From Siphonobacter curvatus (GTDB taxonomy: Bacteria; Bacteroidota; Bacteroidia; Cytophagales; Spirosomataceae), in the NCBI RefSeq assembly GCF_002943425.1, contig NZ_PTRA01000001.1:3162001-3226000 (forward strand): a stretch of 64,000 nt of DNA. The letters run 5' to 3'. Under the pieces are notes generated by a model. That model saw nothing but the letters and a program-made list of their open reading frames with translations, ran no database searches and was not told the origin of the DNA. Numbering within the stretch: position 1 is the first letter of the stretch; every line of letters starts with the position of its first letter. The translations under genes and the position numbers were made by a program. Shown here in pieces: positions 19,092-28,767 of the stretch.

Positions 19092-19191
19092 ATTGCATGG
19101 GGGGTACCCATAGTTACTGTTATTGAACCCCTTCGGGGTTGGTAGGCTACCAACCCCGAAGGGGTTCAATATGATTAATCCCGTATGCAAT
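19092..19191. repeat. REP-like element with a perfect 49-base palindrome
   Basis: Bases 19122-19170 form a perfect inverted repeat with 24-base arms and a single central G. The arms are themselves built of the smaller palindrome AACCCCTTCGGGGTT. Outer 7-base inverted repeats ATTGCAT (19092-19098) and ATGCAAT (19185-19191) frame the unit. The architecture resembles REP or MITE-like elements dispersed in bacterial genomes. It also lies between convergent genes, where it could terminate transcription. Confidence 0.75.
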
Positions 19192-19237
19192 GCGGCGTAA
19201 AAAATGCGGGATAAACTTTGAATACAGCAACTACCGA

Positions 19238-20083
19238 CTAAAATGGATTCAGGAAGAATCCTACGCCTATCCAGTTGTTGATAGTTTGCTCAAACGTGCT
19301 GTAAGGCAGAGGACCGTGAAAAGCTTGTACAGCCAGACTTAGTGGATTTCGTTCGATCACTCCTAATTCAATTCCCACTGCCGCGGTTACCCCCGGATGA
19401 AAGTTCGTTTGTTCGATCATCCGAACATCCACCCCTGCCCACCAGCGAAGTTTCTCCCGATTCGGTTGCTTCCAGACCGTACCGATTTGCGTATACAACC
19501 GCTTCCGCTCCGAAGCGGGTCGCAGCCCGATGCCAAGGCCTCCGTACAAGCGTACACTCGTCCACTGATACGCGTACAAAGCATCCACCTGTTCGTAATT
19601 GACGGCGTTAGGCAAAAAGTAATTGATCTGATTTCGCACTAGATAATCGTCCCCCAAATGCGACGAGAGGTGATAGACTCGCAATCGCCAGCTGGCATTT
19701 CCCCGCTTCAAATTATAAAGCAACCCTACGCGAAAATCGACATTGAACAGATAGCGACGGAATTTATCTTCCTGACTATCGTGAAACATCTCAAACTGGG
19801 TATTGGCTACGACGTCCAGAGCCAGTTCGGAAGCCCGACGTTCGTCCCGACTCCAGCGAAAAAAGCCTTTCTGAAAACCAATGGAAAAAGGAGCGAAAAG
19901 CCCATCCTTGCTTACCCCTTCTTCCATACGCCGCAACAGGGAGGCACTGGTTTTAGCTTCCAGCGGATCGAGCACGATCGGTTCAAATAAATGGCCCTTG
20001 GGCAGAAATTCCGTTTTAGTTTGAGCCTGAACTCCGGAAATTAGCAGGAAGCCTAGCCCCAGAAGGGTAAAGATCGAACGCAT
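19238..20083 (-). CDS. DUF1207 family outer-membrane-type protein
   Basis: 281 residues with signal peptide (cleavage near VQAQ). The opening FLPKGHLFEPIVLDPLEAKTS and the internal VYHLSSHLGDDYLVRN match DUF1207, a family of predicted outer-membrane barrels with no established function. Repeated amphipathic strands and the C-terminal WIGVGFFLNPF support a barrel. Separated from the M20 gene upstream by a strong terminator. Confidence 0.7.
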   Translation of the reverse strand: MRSIFTLLGLGFLLISGVQAQTKTEFLPKGHLFEPIVLDPLEAKTSASLLRRMEEGVSKDGLFAPFSIGFQKGFFRWSRDERRASELALDVVANTQFEMFHDSQEDKFRRYLFNVDFRVGLLYNLKRGNASWRLRVYHLSSHLGDDYLVRNQINYFLPNAVNYEQVDALYAYQWTSVRLYGGLGIGLRPASERKRLYTQIGTVWKQPNREKLRWWAGVDVRMIEQTNFHPGVTAAVGIELGVIERNPLSLAVQAFHGPLPYSTFEQTINNWIGVGFFLNPF

Positions 20084-20093
20084 GGCGGTATGA

Positions 20094-20129
20094 AAAAACC
20101 GGAGCGTTCAGTGAGAAGCTCCGGTTTTT
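20094..20129 (-). terminator. Terminator of the M20 peptidase gene
   Basis: Twelve paired bases (AAAAACCGGAGC with GCTCCGGTTTTT) around a 12-base loop, T-rich on the minus strand, 10 bases after the stop codon. Confidence 0.88.
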
Positions 20130-20139
20130 GAATGAATGA

Positions 20140-21498
20140 TCAGGATAAAGCCGTGAAGTGCTTGAAAAACAAAGGAATGGTTTCGATTCCCTTATAGAAG
20201 TTGAACAAACCGTAGTGCTCGTTGGGCGAGTGAATGGAATCCGAATCCAGACCAAAGCCCATTAATACTGTTTTTAGACCGAGTTCTTTTTCAAACAAAG
20301 CCACGATGGGAATACTACCACCGCCGCGAGTCGGTACGGGTTTCTTGCCAAAACTTTCCGTGAGAGCGGCCTCGGCTGCTTTATAGGCCGCCGATTCCAG
20401 GGGCGTCAGGTACGGTTGACCACCGTGGTGGGGCGTTACCGTCACTTTCACTGACTTGGGAGCAATGCTCTGGAAATGAGCAGCGAACAAATCCGTAATC
20501 TTATTCCAGTCCTGATTAGGCACCAAACGCATGGAAATTTTAGCGTAAGCTTTAGACGGCAGTACCGTTTTTGCTCCCTCGCCAATATAACCACCCCAAA
20601 TGCCGTTGCAATCGAGCGTTGGACGAATACTGGCCCGCTCCCGGGTTGTAAATCCAGCTTCTCCCTGCACGTCGTCGATTGCCAGATCAGCCTTGTATTC
20701 TTCAAGATTGAACGGAGCCGATTCCAGCATTTCACGCTCTTCCGCCGATAATTCTACGACATCATCATAAAAATTCGGAATCGTGATATGACCGTTTTCA
20801 TCGTGCAGACTGGCAATCATTTTAGCCAGCGTATTGATCGGGTTGGCTACGGCTCCTCCGTATACGCCCGAGTGAAGGTCACGGTTTGGCCCGGTTACCT
20901 CTACTTCCACGTAGCTTAGTCCACGTAAGCCCGTATCAATGGACGGCGTATCGTTGGCAATCATCGCCGTATCCGAAATCAGAATCACATCAGCCTTTAG
21001 TTTTTCACGGTTCTGGCTAACGAAGGAGCCTAAGTTATTGGAACCTACCTCTTCTTCGCCTTCAATCATGAATTTCACGTTACAGGGCAGCGAATCCGTA
21101 GCCATCATGGCTTCAAATGCTTTCACGTGCATGAAAAACTGGCCTTTATCATCGGCTGAACCCCGGGCATAGATTTTCTCGTCTTTGATGACAGGTTCAA
21201 ACGGTGGTGACGTCCAAAGTTCCAGCGGATCGGCCGGCTGAACGTCGTAGTGACCATAAATAAGTACCGTTGGTTTGCTCGGATCAATGATCTTTTCTCC
21301 GTATACAATCGGATGACCAGCGGTTTCGTGCAGCTCGGCTACATCCGCTCCGGCTTTGGCTAAACTTTCCCGAACGTACTCGGCAGCCTGCCGTACATCA
21401 CCTTTGAATTTTGAATCTGCACTAACGGAAGGAATCCGTAACAATTCCAGCAGTTCTTCGAGAAAGCGGCCCTTATTAGCCTCTAAGTAATCTTGCAT
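20140..21498 (-). CDS. M20 family dipeptidase
   Basis: 452 residues from the ATG at 21496-21498. M20 zinc peptidases hydrolyse di- and small peptides. Metal residues visible: LIYGHYDVQPAD (His and catalytic Asp), RGSADDKGQ (bridging Asp), EGEEEVGS (Glu pair) and the C-terminal SIHSPNEHYGL His. The dimerisation domain occupies the middle third (RDLHSGVYGG). No signal peptide on the chosen start, so cytoplasmic. The longer reading from 21630 has no support. Confidence 0.92.
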   Translation of the reverse strand: MQDYLEANKGRFLEELLELLRIPSVSADSKFKGDVRQAAEYVRESLAKAGADVAELHETAGHPIVYGEKIIDPSKPTVLIYGHYDVQPADPLELWTSPPFEPVIKDEKIYARGSADDKGQFFMHVKAFEAMMATDSLPCNVKFMIEGEEEVGSNNLGSFVSQNREKLKADVILISDTAMIANDTPSIDTGLRGLSYVEVEVTGPNRDLHSGVYGGAVANPINTLAKMIASLHDENGHITIPNFYDDVVELSAEEREMLESAPFNLEEYKADLAIDDVQGEAGFTTRERASIRPTLDCNGIWGGYIGEGAKTVLPSKAYAKISMRLVPNQDWNKITDLFAAHFQSIAPKSVKVTVTPHHGGQPYLTPLESAAYKAAEAALTESFGKKPVPTRGGGSIPIVALFEKELGLKTVLMGFGLDSDSIHSPNEHYGLFNFYKGIETIPLFFKHFTALS

Positions 21499-21637
21499 AG
21501 TGTAGCATGTTGAATGAAAGGACTTGTTCTCTTTCCGCCAGCCCGGTTTGAACACCAACCCGGTCGGATCCGTCCTGACTGATTTTGCAAAAGTAAACAA
21601 AGCTCGTACGTGGCAGCGAACCAAAGGCAAAAAGAAA

Positions 21638-21662
21638 AACCCGGAACCTGAGGCTCCGGGTT
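21638..21662 (-). terminator. Terminator downstream of plsY
   Basis: Eight-base arms AACCCGGA/TCCGGGTT, extended by inner pairs, with T residues on the minus strand; 29 bases after the plsY stop. Confidence 0.75.
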
Positions 21663-21691
21663 AAGAAAAAGGTACGAGTAAAACCGAAGTA

Positions 21692-22333
21692 TTAACGACT
21701 CCGACGACGACCGATGGGGATACGAGCTTCCTCGCCCCGCAGTAATCGACCAATATTTTTATGGTGCGTATACACAATTAATCCAAACAGAATAAATCCA
21801 AAGATCACCAGGAGATTATGTTCCGGACCAAACAGGTTAAACACCATCATGAGGGGGAACGCCAGCGTAGCAACAATGGAACTCAGCGAAATGTACCGCG
21901 ACGAAAGCATCACCAGTATGAAAACCAGAATACAAACGCCAGCCGCTTCCGGGTGAATGCTAAGTACCATACCCAGCAAGGTAGCAACCCCTTTCCCGCC
22001 TTTAAAACGGGCAAAAACGGGAAACAAGTGGCCAATGACCGCGATAATTCCGAAGGCAAGCTTCATAGGTACCCGTTCATCCAGCGTAATTTCATTCAAG
22101 TAGAACAGAATGAGAGCCAAGTTCGCTGCTAACCATCCTTTCAAAACGTCAATGAGCAGCACAATCGTACCTGCTTTTTTGCCTAAAGTGCGGAAAGTAT
22201 TGGTTGCTCCGGCATTGCCGCTTCCGTGCTCACGAACATCGATTCCAAAGAAAGCCTGTCCGTACCAAACGGACGTAGGGACTGAACCTAAAAGATAGGC
22301 CAACAGGCCAGCAAACAATACGCTTAAGGTCAT
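21692..22333 (-). CDS. plsY: Glycerol-3-phosphate acyltransferase
   Basis: 213 residues from the ATG at 22331-22333. PlsY is an inner-membrane enzyme that transfers acyl from acyl-phosphate to glycerol-3-phosphate, first step of phospholipid synthesis. The motifs are clear: GSVPTSVWYG, the signature HGSGNAGATNTFRTLGKKAG, and GHLFPVFARFKGGKGVAT. Five or more membrane helices. A basic tail RRGEE-like (LLRGEEARIPIGRRRSR) ends the protein. A longer frame from 22420 lacks support. Confidence 0.96.
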   Translation of the reverse strand: MTLSVLFAGLLAYLLGSVPTSVWYGQAFFGIDVREHGSGNAGATNTFRTLGKKAGTIVLLIDVLKGWLAANLALILFYLNEITLDERVPMKLAFGIIAVIGHLFPVFARFKGGKGVATLLGMVLSIHPEAAGVCILVFILVMLSSRYISLSSIVATLAFPLMMVFNLFGPEHNLLVIFGFILFGLIVYTHHKNIGRLLRGEEARIPIGRRRSR

Positions 22334-22679
22334 TTCAGATACTTGAAAAATGAAAGTGGCTTGAAAATTGTCAAACAATTTTTTATGAGCGTGGAAAACA
22401 AAGATACTGGCAATTGCCATATTCTCTAATCGCCCTATAGACTAATTTCTAAAATTAAGGGCTTTTTAAGGGTCACAGGCCCAAGAAACAGATACGATCA
22501 TAAATCTCAAAATGAAGAAAATGTTTAAAGGTGTGAGTATTCAAAATTTATTACATATATATAAACGTATATTTTACATATCCAGTTTTTATAGCCTTAA
22601 CTATTTTATTCTAAAGTTTTTACAGACCCAAGCCTTACGTGTTTTTATAAAATAACTTTTGAAAAAAGTCCCTATTTTT

Positions 22680-24338
22680 TTACGTTTTCAATGCTGAATC
22701 AGACAGACACGAACGAACACTCCGCCATAGGATTCCGAAGAAACTCTCACCGGGAATCCGTTCGTAGGAAATTTTTCCCTGCCGTACCTCTTTTTTAGGC
22801 ATGGGGTTACTTTCGTACATCAAAACCTTGTTGGCAGCAAACGTAAACAAATCACGGATTTTAAAGCCTTTCTTTTCGTCGGGTTTCAGAATCTTTACTT
22901 TTAAATCGTGATACAGAAGCGTTCCGCTGCCCGAGGTCTTTACCTGATCGCCGGAAAAACGGAACTGAAACCGATCCACTATCCCCGTTTCTATATCCAT
23001 TAAAGCCAGTGGTTTGAAGGTGGGCTTCAATACCCGAAGATCCAGGGTGGCCAATTCAGCCGCACAGGTATACTGCCCACGGGGTGATCGCATGTCAAAT
23101 GTAAAATGCGTTTGCAAGGAACTCACCCCCATAAACGAAGCTTGAAAATCAGCTTTGCACACATTTGATTTTCGGAGTGAGTCATTACTCAGCGAAACAA
23201 TTACGCCTTTTATCCGTCGGAAATTAACGTTTCCAGTCTGGTTCGTTTTCGGATTTAGCTCATCGTAGACAATATCGACCTGTCGCACTTTCACCGAGTC
23301 AATGTCTAACTGAAAAGGCAATCGCTGATATAATTGATGCGGGAAAGGTTTACGAGGTCCATCCATTTTGGAAGATCGGCTCCGAACTTCGAAAGCATTT
23401 ACCAGACCCCCTTCCAGCGTCACCACTCCTACTTTTACTTTTTTCTGAAGCCAGTACTTTGATAAATCCAGTCCGGCGAGTTCAATGTGATTCACGACGG
23501 CCTTTGTATAGCTGGTGTTTCCCGTGCGTCGTACGTACTCCATACGTGGATACGAAGGAATGCTGCCCAGTCCCTCGATTTGCAGACGTTTGTCGGCCGT
23601 TGACAACTGAATTTTTTTCACCTGTACAGAGGCACTTAAATCCTGATTGGGCAGGACTAGTGAGTCCAGGTTTACCTCGATTGCTTTGGCGTACCACAGG
23701 CGAGTCGTGTCCAAATGGCCTTTTTCATCAATCAACAGGTCGTCCACTTTCCAGGAAAGTTTTTGGATGCTTAGCGTTCGGACCTTTTTCGTTCGGCGAT
23801 CTACCTGTTTAACCGTCCAGTCATCGCCCTGAATGCGGCCAATCTTCACATGCTCGAATTGCTTGTTCAGCATTTCATAAGGTGTTTTTTGTACTTCGGG
23901 CTCATCGGGCTTAGTATTCGGAAACTGGGTTAATCGTAGATCGAATTGATTGAGCACGATTGCTTCCACGGACAGTTTTTTTCCCCATAACCAAGAAAAC
24001 AGATGAAAACCCTGCACGCTGATTTCGGGCATATTTCCTTCAAAAATTAAGTCAGGAGCCTCTTTACCTAATTGCCGGCGGCGTGCGGTATCGGCTTGTA
24101 GTTTGACGTCCGTAATGCGGGCTTTACCCGTAAAGGGGTTGTACGTAAGCTCATTGAGCTGAATTTGATACAACTGATCTGACTTTTCATAGACCGCTCT
24201 TTGAATCTTTTGACCCGCGAAAGGCTTGAGGAAGAAAATCCCCACAATCCATAAACTCAGTACAATCAGCAGGCAAAGGGCAAATACACCCACGAGTAAT
24301 TTGACAGCAAGTGATGTGGGCTTTAAAGTTCTGTTCAT
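22680..24338 (-). CDS. AsmA-like membrane-anchored protein
   Basis: 552 residues: a short cytoplasmic start, one N-terminal membrane helix (about residues 13-36) and a long beta-rich periplasmic part with repeated segments such as ISVQGFHLFSWL, LNQFDLRL and VDIVYDEL. This is the layout of AsmA/DUF748-type proteins, which form groove-like bridges thought to move lipids between membranes. Family assignment is from overall pattern, not a diagnostic motif. The 259 bases downstream of plsY's start are very AT-rich (22540-22680) and hold nothing recognised. Confidence 0.55.
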   Translation of the reverse strand: MNRTLKPTSLAVKLLVGVFALCLLIVLSLWIVGIFFLKPFAGQKIQRAVYEKSDQLYQIQLNELTYNPFTGKARITDVKLQADTARRRQLGKEAPDLIFEGNMPEISVQGFHLFSWLWGKKLSVEAIVLNQFDLRLTQFPNTKPDEPEVQKTPYEMLNKQFEHVKIGRIQGDDWTVKQVDRRTKKVRTLSIQKLSWKVDDLLIDEKGHLDTTRLWYAKAIEVNLDSLVLPNQDLSASVQVKKIQLSTADKRLQIEGLGSIPSYPRMEYVRRTGNTSYTKAVVNHIELAGLDLSKYWLQKKVKVGVVTLEGGLVNAFEVRSRSSKMDGPRKPFPHQLYQRLPFQLDIDSVKVRQVDIVYDELNPKTNQTGNVNFRRIKGVIVSLSNDSLRKSNVCKADFQASFMGVSSLQTHFTFDMRSPRGQYTCAAELATLDLRVLKPTFKPLALMDIETGIVDRFQFRFSGDQVKTSGSGTLLYHDLKVKILKPDEKKGFKIRDLFTFAANKVLMYESNPMPKKEVRQGKISYERIPGESFFGILWRSVRSCLSDSALKT

Positions 24339-24578
24339 GTGGGTATTTATACTAATGAAAGGAAGGCTAACCCACTATCAGGACAATAAGCGGGGGGACC
24401 CGTTAAGGTATGAAAAGCCTGTACCACTTGTTGCGTATTTTCAAGTCATGTCTTCGAAAAGCCTACCAATCAGGGGTATAACGTCCGCAGATTGGGCATG
24501 TAGACCACACGTCACTGCTCCAGAGCAGAAGGGATAATTCTTTTGTACCTATAAGCAGTAGAATCATTTGGAACAGCT

Positions 24579-24839
24579 ATGGAATCAACGAACGATACAA
24601 ATAATTCATGGAGTAAAATGAAACAATGGTGGCGAATCAGTTCACTTATCCGCTGGGCGGTGCTTATTGTAGTGGTACTGATGGTCGTTGCGATTGGCGG
24701 TAGTCTTATTTTTATAAAAGATAAAAAACGAACAATGTTTCCCGGTACAGTAGCTTCGGATACCATTCGTGGAGATACACTTTTCGAGCCGACGAAAACA
24801 ATTCATTTACCCGCTAAGGAAGAAAGAGATAATCATTAG
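24579..24839 (+). CDS. Small single-pass membrane protein
   Basis: 86 residues: polar N terminus with two Trp (MKQWWRISS), one membrane helix (RWAVLIVVVLMVVAIGGSLIF), then a polar tail. Probably N-in with a periplasmic C-terminal tail. No family recognised. A perfect inverted repeat 28 bases after the stop supports it as a real transcription unit. Confidence 0.5.
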   Translation: MESTNDTNNSWSKMKQWWRISSLIRWAVLIVVVLMVVAIGGSLIFIKDKKRTMFPGTVASDTIRGDTLFEPTKTIHLPAKEERDNH

Positions 24840-24867
24840 CGGTCTTGTTAACCTTTAAAAACCTGAT

Positions 24868-24910
24868 TAAATAGGGATACGAGAAAGTAATTTTCTCGTA
24901 TCCCTATTTA
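24868..24910 (+). terminator. Long perfect hairpin after the small membrane protein
   Basis: Nineteen-base perfect arms (24868-24886 and 24892-24910) with a five-base loop, followed by ATTTTG. Likely the terminator of the 86-residue protein gene. Confidence 0.8.
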
Positions 24911-24969
24911 ATTTTGTTATCTATATTTGAGCTGAAATTCAGTTTTATACCCCATCTGTCATCTTCTTT

Positions 24970-26526
24970 ATGTCCATCAAATTTCGGTGTACAAAATCCT
25001 TTTGTACCCTTGGCAGTATTTTCCTGCTCACTGCTTCACTCGCCAAAGCTCAGGAAGTAAATTATGAATCCATCAGTTTTTCGCGAGAAGTTCCCGCTAC
25101 CTTACCAGCTCTTCAGCAAGACCGCACGTATGATGTACGTGGAATCATTACCAATCAAGTCAATAACGCGTTTATCAGTAAAGAACACGCGGATGATTTA
25201 AAAGCGGCTTTTACGGGTAATACCTTAGTTACCAATTTTGGCAAATTAATCCAGGTAGATGATCAGGGCGATCTGCACGTAATTGCTCTCATTCAGGCTT
25301 TTAAGTTCATTGGACCTAATCCTTATAATGCTCAGCAATCCCTTGCTCAGGTCGCCGTTCATACCACCGTTTATGATCGGTACGGACGTAAAGTATTTAT
25401 CAATCCATACGAATCTTCGCAAGTCGCCGTCCCCGCTTCTTCCATCGATTTTAAAAACAATAAACGAGCAAGCTTAGCCCTTTTTGCCCAGAAGGCAATT
25501 ACGGAAAGTCTCGTGCCTTTACAGAATAAGATTTACGGTTATCAGGGAAAGTTTAGTACGAGTTTAGCGTACCTGGATGGAGTTAAGAAATTTCCTGAAT
25601 TGAAGGAGTTAAAAGAAGAGATTAATGGCTTACAGAGTACGCTCAAAAAGAACGGTATTGAAGCGTATCTGGAGCAGGCTAAACCTTACCTATCTAAATG
25701 GCAGACGCTGGCTAATTATCAGGGAGAAGGTAATGCTTCCGAAGTAATAAGAGCGGCTTTGCAAAACCTGGCCGTTACGAACCTGTTGCAGGGAAATTAC
25801 AAGGAAGCTATGGTTTACGTTGAACAATATAAACCCATTGACAAGTCGATCCGGCAAATGATGGGTTTGATTTCCTATAAGAACAGTGAAGAGCTGGAAT
25901 CTATGATTCGTGCCTTTACGCCCGAACTACAAGAAGAAACAGCGAGCCAGCTAGCGGTGCTTTCTACCCCAGAAGTGATGGACCGCTATAAGTACTATCT
26001 GATTCCAAAGGCTAAAATTGTCATCGAATCCGGTCGCAATGCAGGTACTTACGAAGGCCTTGTCAAGGTATTACGCAGTGAACCCTATTATCAGTCCAAG
26101 GAAAAAAACGGCATGGTCGAACTGCCCTCCACGACTGATTTGTCAGTATGTCTGCCCAGTACAGGTAATGGCTCTGAAACCTGGGTATGGGGCTCTACCA
26201 TCAAATCCTTTCAGGACGAAAATGGTAAAGAATACCTGATCCGGAAGTTTGGTTCAGCGATTACGGGTGGAGCGACCTACTACCTTTTACAAAATACGTA
26301 TCAATCGCCAAAACTGGTGGTGTATCAATCGCTCGTTCCGGGAAATACGGAATACCTGATGATGAAAAAAGGGGATGAAAAAGGCGTACGTTCAACATTA
26401 CTCAATGCCCGGAAAAATATGCTGGAGTATTTGAGTGACTGCCCGGCTATCGGCACCAAGTACGCCAACAGTCAGACGCCGATCAATCTTCAGGAGGTTG
26501 CCGAAGCGTATACAGCCTGTAAGTAA
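24970..26526 (+). CDS. Large secreted protein of unknown function
   Basis: 518 residues with a signal peptide (cleavage near LAKAQ). An early alpha/beta part (about 30-200) includes ALIQAFKFIGPNPYN and VAVHTTVYDRYGRKVFINP. A central helical part (about 210-330) has TPR-like spacing (LAVTNLLQGNYKEAMVYVEQY). The C-terminal half ends in a Cys-containing tail. I do not recognise a family. A possible -7 element TATATTTG lies at 24922-24929, between the upstream terminator and the start. Confidence 0.6.
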   Translation: MSIKFRCTKSFCTLGSIFLLTASLAKAQEVNYESISFSREVPATLPALQQDRTYDVRGIITNQVNNAFISKEHADDLKAAFTGNTLVTNFGKLIQVDDQGDLHVIALIQAFKFIGPNPYNAQQSLAQVAVHTTVYDRYGRKVFINPYESSQVAVPASSIDFKNNKRASLALFAQKAITESLVPLQNKIYGYQGKFSTSLAYLDGVKKFPELKELKEEINGLQSTLKKNGIEAYLEQAKPYLSKWQTLANYQGEGNASEVIRAALQNLAVTNLLQGNYKEAMVYVEQYKPIDKSIRQMMGLISYKNSEELESMIRAFTPELQEETASQLAVLSTPEVMDRYKYYLIPKAKIVIESGRNAGTYEGLVKVLRSEPYYQSKEKNGMVELPSTTDLSVCLPSTGNGSETWVWGSTIKSFQDENGKEYLIRKFGSAITGGATYYLLQNTYQSPKLVVYQSLVPGNTEYLMMKKGDEKGVRSTLLNARKNMLEYLSDCPAIGTKYANSQTPINLQEVAEAYTACK

Positions 26527-26544
26527 CCCTCTAAATCCGTACGA

Positions 26545-26586
26545 AAACAAAACACCCGACTTGGATGCAAGCCGGGTGTTTTGTTT
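26545..26586. terminator. Bidirectional terminator between convergent genes
   Basis: Fourteen-base arms AAACAAAACACCCG/CGGGTGTTTTGTTT extended by inner pairs; fills the whole gap up to the dehydratase stop codon. Confidence 0.88.
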
Positions 26587-28305
26587 CTAATGCGATTCCC
26601 GCAATTTCCAGGTTCCGGATTTTCCAACCAGAAAATCCATATCAGCTCCCTGGTGTGATTGCTGAACGTGATTCAGGTACAAGTTGGTATACCCGCGTTC
26701 GTAACCCAGCTCAAGCGGTTGCCAGTGTTTTTTGCGTTCGGCCAGTTCCTCATCGGATACGTGCAGGTGCAGGCTTCGGTTGGGTACATCCAGCGTAATC
26801 AGATCGCCGTTTTGTACCAGAGCCAGCGTTCCGCCAATGGCCGCTTCGGGTGAAACGTGCAGCACCACTGTACCGAAACCAGTACCACTCATCCGACCGT
26901 CGGAAATACGGACCATGTCGTGGATTCCCTTTTCAAGGAGCTTCTTCGGCAAAACCATATTTCCTACTTCCGGCATACCGGGGTATCCCTTCGGACCGAC
27001 GTATTTCAACACCATGACACAGGTTTCGTCAATGTCCAGATCCGGGTCGTCGATACGGGCCTTGTAATCGTCAATGTCTTCAAAGACAACTGCCCGGCCC
27101 GTGTGCGTCATCAAGTGCGGACTGGCCGCCGAGGGTTTGAGTACGGCACCGTTCACGGCCAAATTACCTTTTAGTACGGCCAGTCCCGTATTGGGTTTGA
27201 AGGGATTATCGACGGAAGCAATGATTTCCCGGTTATGGGCATTGGATAAAACAATGTTTTCGCCCAGCATTTGTCCCGTTACCGTTAGAGCATCCAGATT
27301 TAGCGAATTGGAAAGCTCTTTCATCACCGCAGGCAAGCCGCCCGCGTAATACAGATCCTCAAAGAAATGCTCGCCTGAAGGCTGAATATTGGCAATGAAG
27401 GGAATATTTTCCGACAAGCGATCGAAATCCTGCAAGTCCAGCTCCACACCAATCCGTCCCGCAATGGCCATCAAGTGAATGACAAAGTTGGTAGAGCCCC
27501 CGATAGCGGCGTTCACCATGATTGCATTTTCAAAGGCCTTCCGGGTTAGTACTTTGGACATGGTCAGGTCTTCGCGGACCATTTCCACGATCCGGCGACC
27601 CGTCATGTGGGCCATGGTTTTTCGACGGGAATCTGCCGCCGGAATCGAAGCATTATCGGGCAAAGTCAAGCCCAGCGATTCAACCATAGATGCCATCGTC
27701 GAGGCCGTGCCCATCACCGCACAGTGCCCGGCACTACGGGCCATACAGCCTTCAGCGGCAATGAATTCCTCCTGCGACATCTCCCCTACTTTGTAGGCTT
27801 CGGCAAAACGCCAGACATCCGACGTACCGATTTTACGGCCTTTGAAGTGCCCCGCCAGCATGGGTCCGCCCGAGATAACGATACTGGGCAAGTCCACGCT
27901 TGCCGCTCCCATCACCAGCGAAGGCGTGGTTTTGTCACAACCGCACATCAACACGACGCCATCGATGGGATTTCCACGAATAGATTCCTCCACGTCCATA
28001 CTGGCCAGGTTGCGGTACAGCATGGCCGTAGGCTTCATCAAGGTTTCGCCCAAAGACATGACGGGAAACTCCACGGGAAAGCCCCCAGCCTCCCACACGC
28101 CCCGCTTGATACATTCGGCGAGTTCGCGGAAGTGAGCATTACAGGGCGTTAACTCCGACCAAGTATTACAGATTCCGATGACGGGCTTACCCATGAATTC
28201 ATGGTGCGGAAAGCCCTGGTTTTTCATCCAGGCCCGGTAAATGAAACCGTCTTTGCCCGTCTTGCCAAACCAGTCCTGTGAACGGAGTTTCTTTTCTTCT
28301 TGCAT
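26587..28305 (-). CDS. IlvD/Edd-family dehydratase, sugar-acid type
   Basis: 572 residues. The family dehydrates dihydroxy or sugar acids with an Fe-S cluster. Visible: ICNTWSELTPCNAH, MCGCDKTTPS (cluster Cys), EGCMARSAGHCAVMGTASTM, GGSTNFVIH and the C-terminal SDGRMSGTGFGTVVLHVSPE. The start RSQDWFGKTGKDGFIYRAWMKNQG is characteristic of the aldonate (L-arabinonate or D-xylonate) dehydratase branch rather than of dihydroxyacid dehydratase, so sugar-acid breakdown is more likely than valine synthesis. Exact substrate is inference; no pathway partner is adjacent. Confidence 0.85.
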   Translation of the reverse strand: MQEEKKLRSQDWFGKTGKDGFIYRAWMKNQGFPHHEFMGKPVIGICNTWSELTPCNAHFRELAECIKRGVWEAGGFPVEFPVMSLGETLMKPTAMLYRNLASMDVEESIRGNPIDGVVLMCGCDKTTPSLVMGAASVDLPSIVISGGPMLAGHFKGRKIGTSDVWRFAEAYKVGEMSQEEFIAAEGCMARSAGHCAVMGTASTMASMVESLGLTLPDNASIPAADSRRKTMAHMTGRRIVEMVREDLTMSKVLTRKAFENAIMVNAAIGGSTNFVIHLMAIAGRIGVELDLQDFDRLSENIPFIANIQPSGEHFFEDLYYAGGLPAVMKELSNSLNLDALTVTGQMLGENIVLSNAHNREIIASVDNPFKPNTGLAVLKGNLAVNGAVLKPSAASPHLMTHTGRAVVFEDIDDYKARIDDPDLDIDETCVMVLKYVGPKGYPGMPEVGNMVLPKKLLEKGIHDMVRISDGRMSGTGFGTVVLHVSPEAAIGGTLALVQNGDLITLDVPNRSLHLHVSDEELAERKKHWQPLELGYERGYTNLYLNHVQQSHQGADMDFLVGKSGTWKLRESH

Positions 28306-28352
28306 ATTTCAGTGTTCAGTTTAGAGGGTTAGGACTGACCTTGTCCACTGGG

Positions 28353-28405
28353 GGACGGATTAAAATCCGTCCTTGAAAAAGGGGTCGAGCCTACGGCTCT
28401 TGGTC
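28353..28405 (+). repeat. REP-like repeat, copy A
   Basis: Two small palindromes in a row: GGACGGATTAAAATCCGTCC (28353-28372) and GAGCCTACGGCTC (28387-28399). The reverse complement of copy B matches it at 43 of 53 positions by eye. Confidence 0.7.
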
Positions 28406-28698
28406 AGTTGGTGGTCAGAGTGATGAGTTATTAAATTAGGTAGCTTTTCGTAGGATGGTAAAATTACCGATGTTCTAAATACGTCAAATTTATTACTCAA
28501 GGGCATTTTCTTACGAATGCAGCCCCAAGCTTAACACTTTTCTAGATGCCGAATAACCTTGTATCTTTCACGCGACTCAATAGTTGCTACAAGTACTACT
28601 ATCCGCTTCATTTCTCCAAAGCATTTTTTCGCCAGCAAAAGCTTACACATGCAAACTCGTTTCCTCTAAAGCTTACGATACAACCGTACGTTTTTCAC

Positions 28699-28751
28699 GA
28701 ACAAGAGTCGTAGGCTCGGCCCATCTTCTAAGGACGAGTTTTAATCCGTTC
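28699..28751 (-). repeat. REP-like repeat, copy B (inverted, degenerate)
   Basis: Inverted relative to copy A with ten mismatches; its palindromes are partly decayed. The pair looks like a BIME-type unit or the ends of a decayed mobile element. Confidence 0.65.
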
Positions 28752-28767
28752 AAAGCCCATTCACAAA

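Noticed and set aside
27607-28152. Plus-strand frame of 181 codons opposite the dehydratase gene
   Set aside because: His/Arg-rich shadow of the IlvD/Edd coding sequence.
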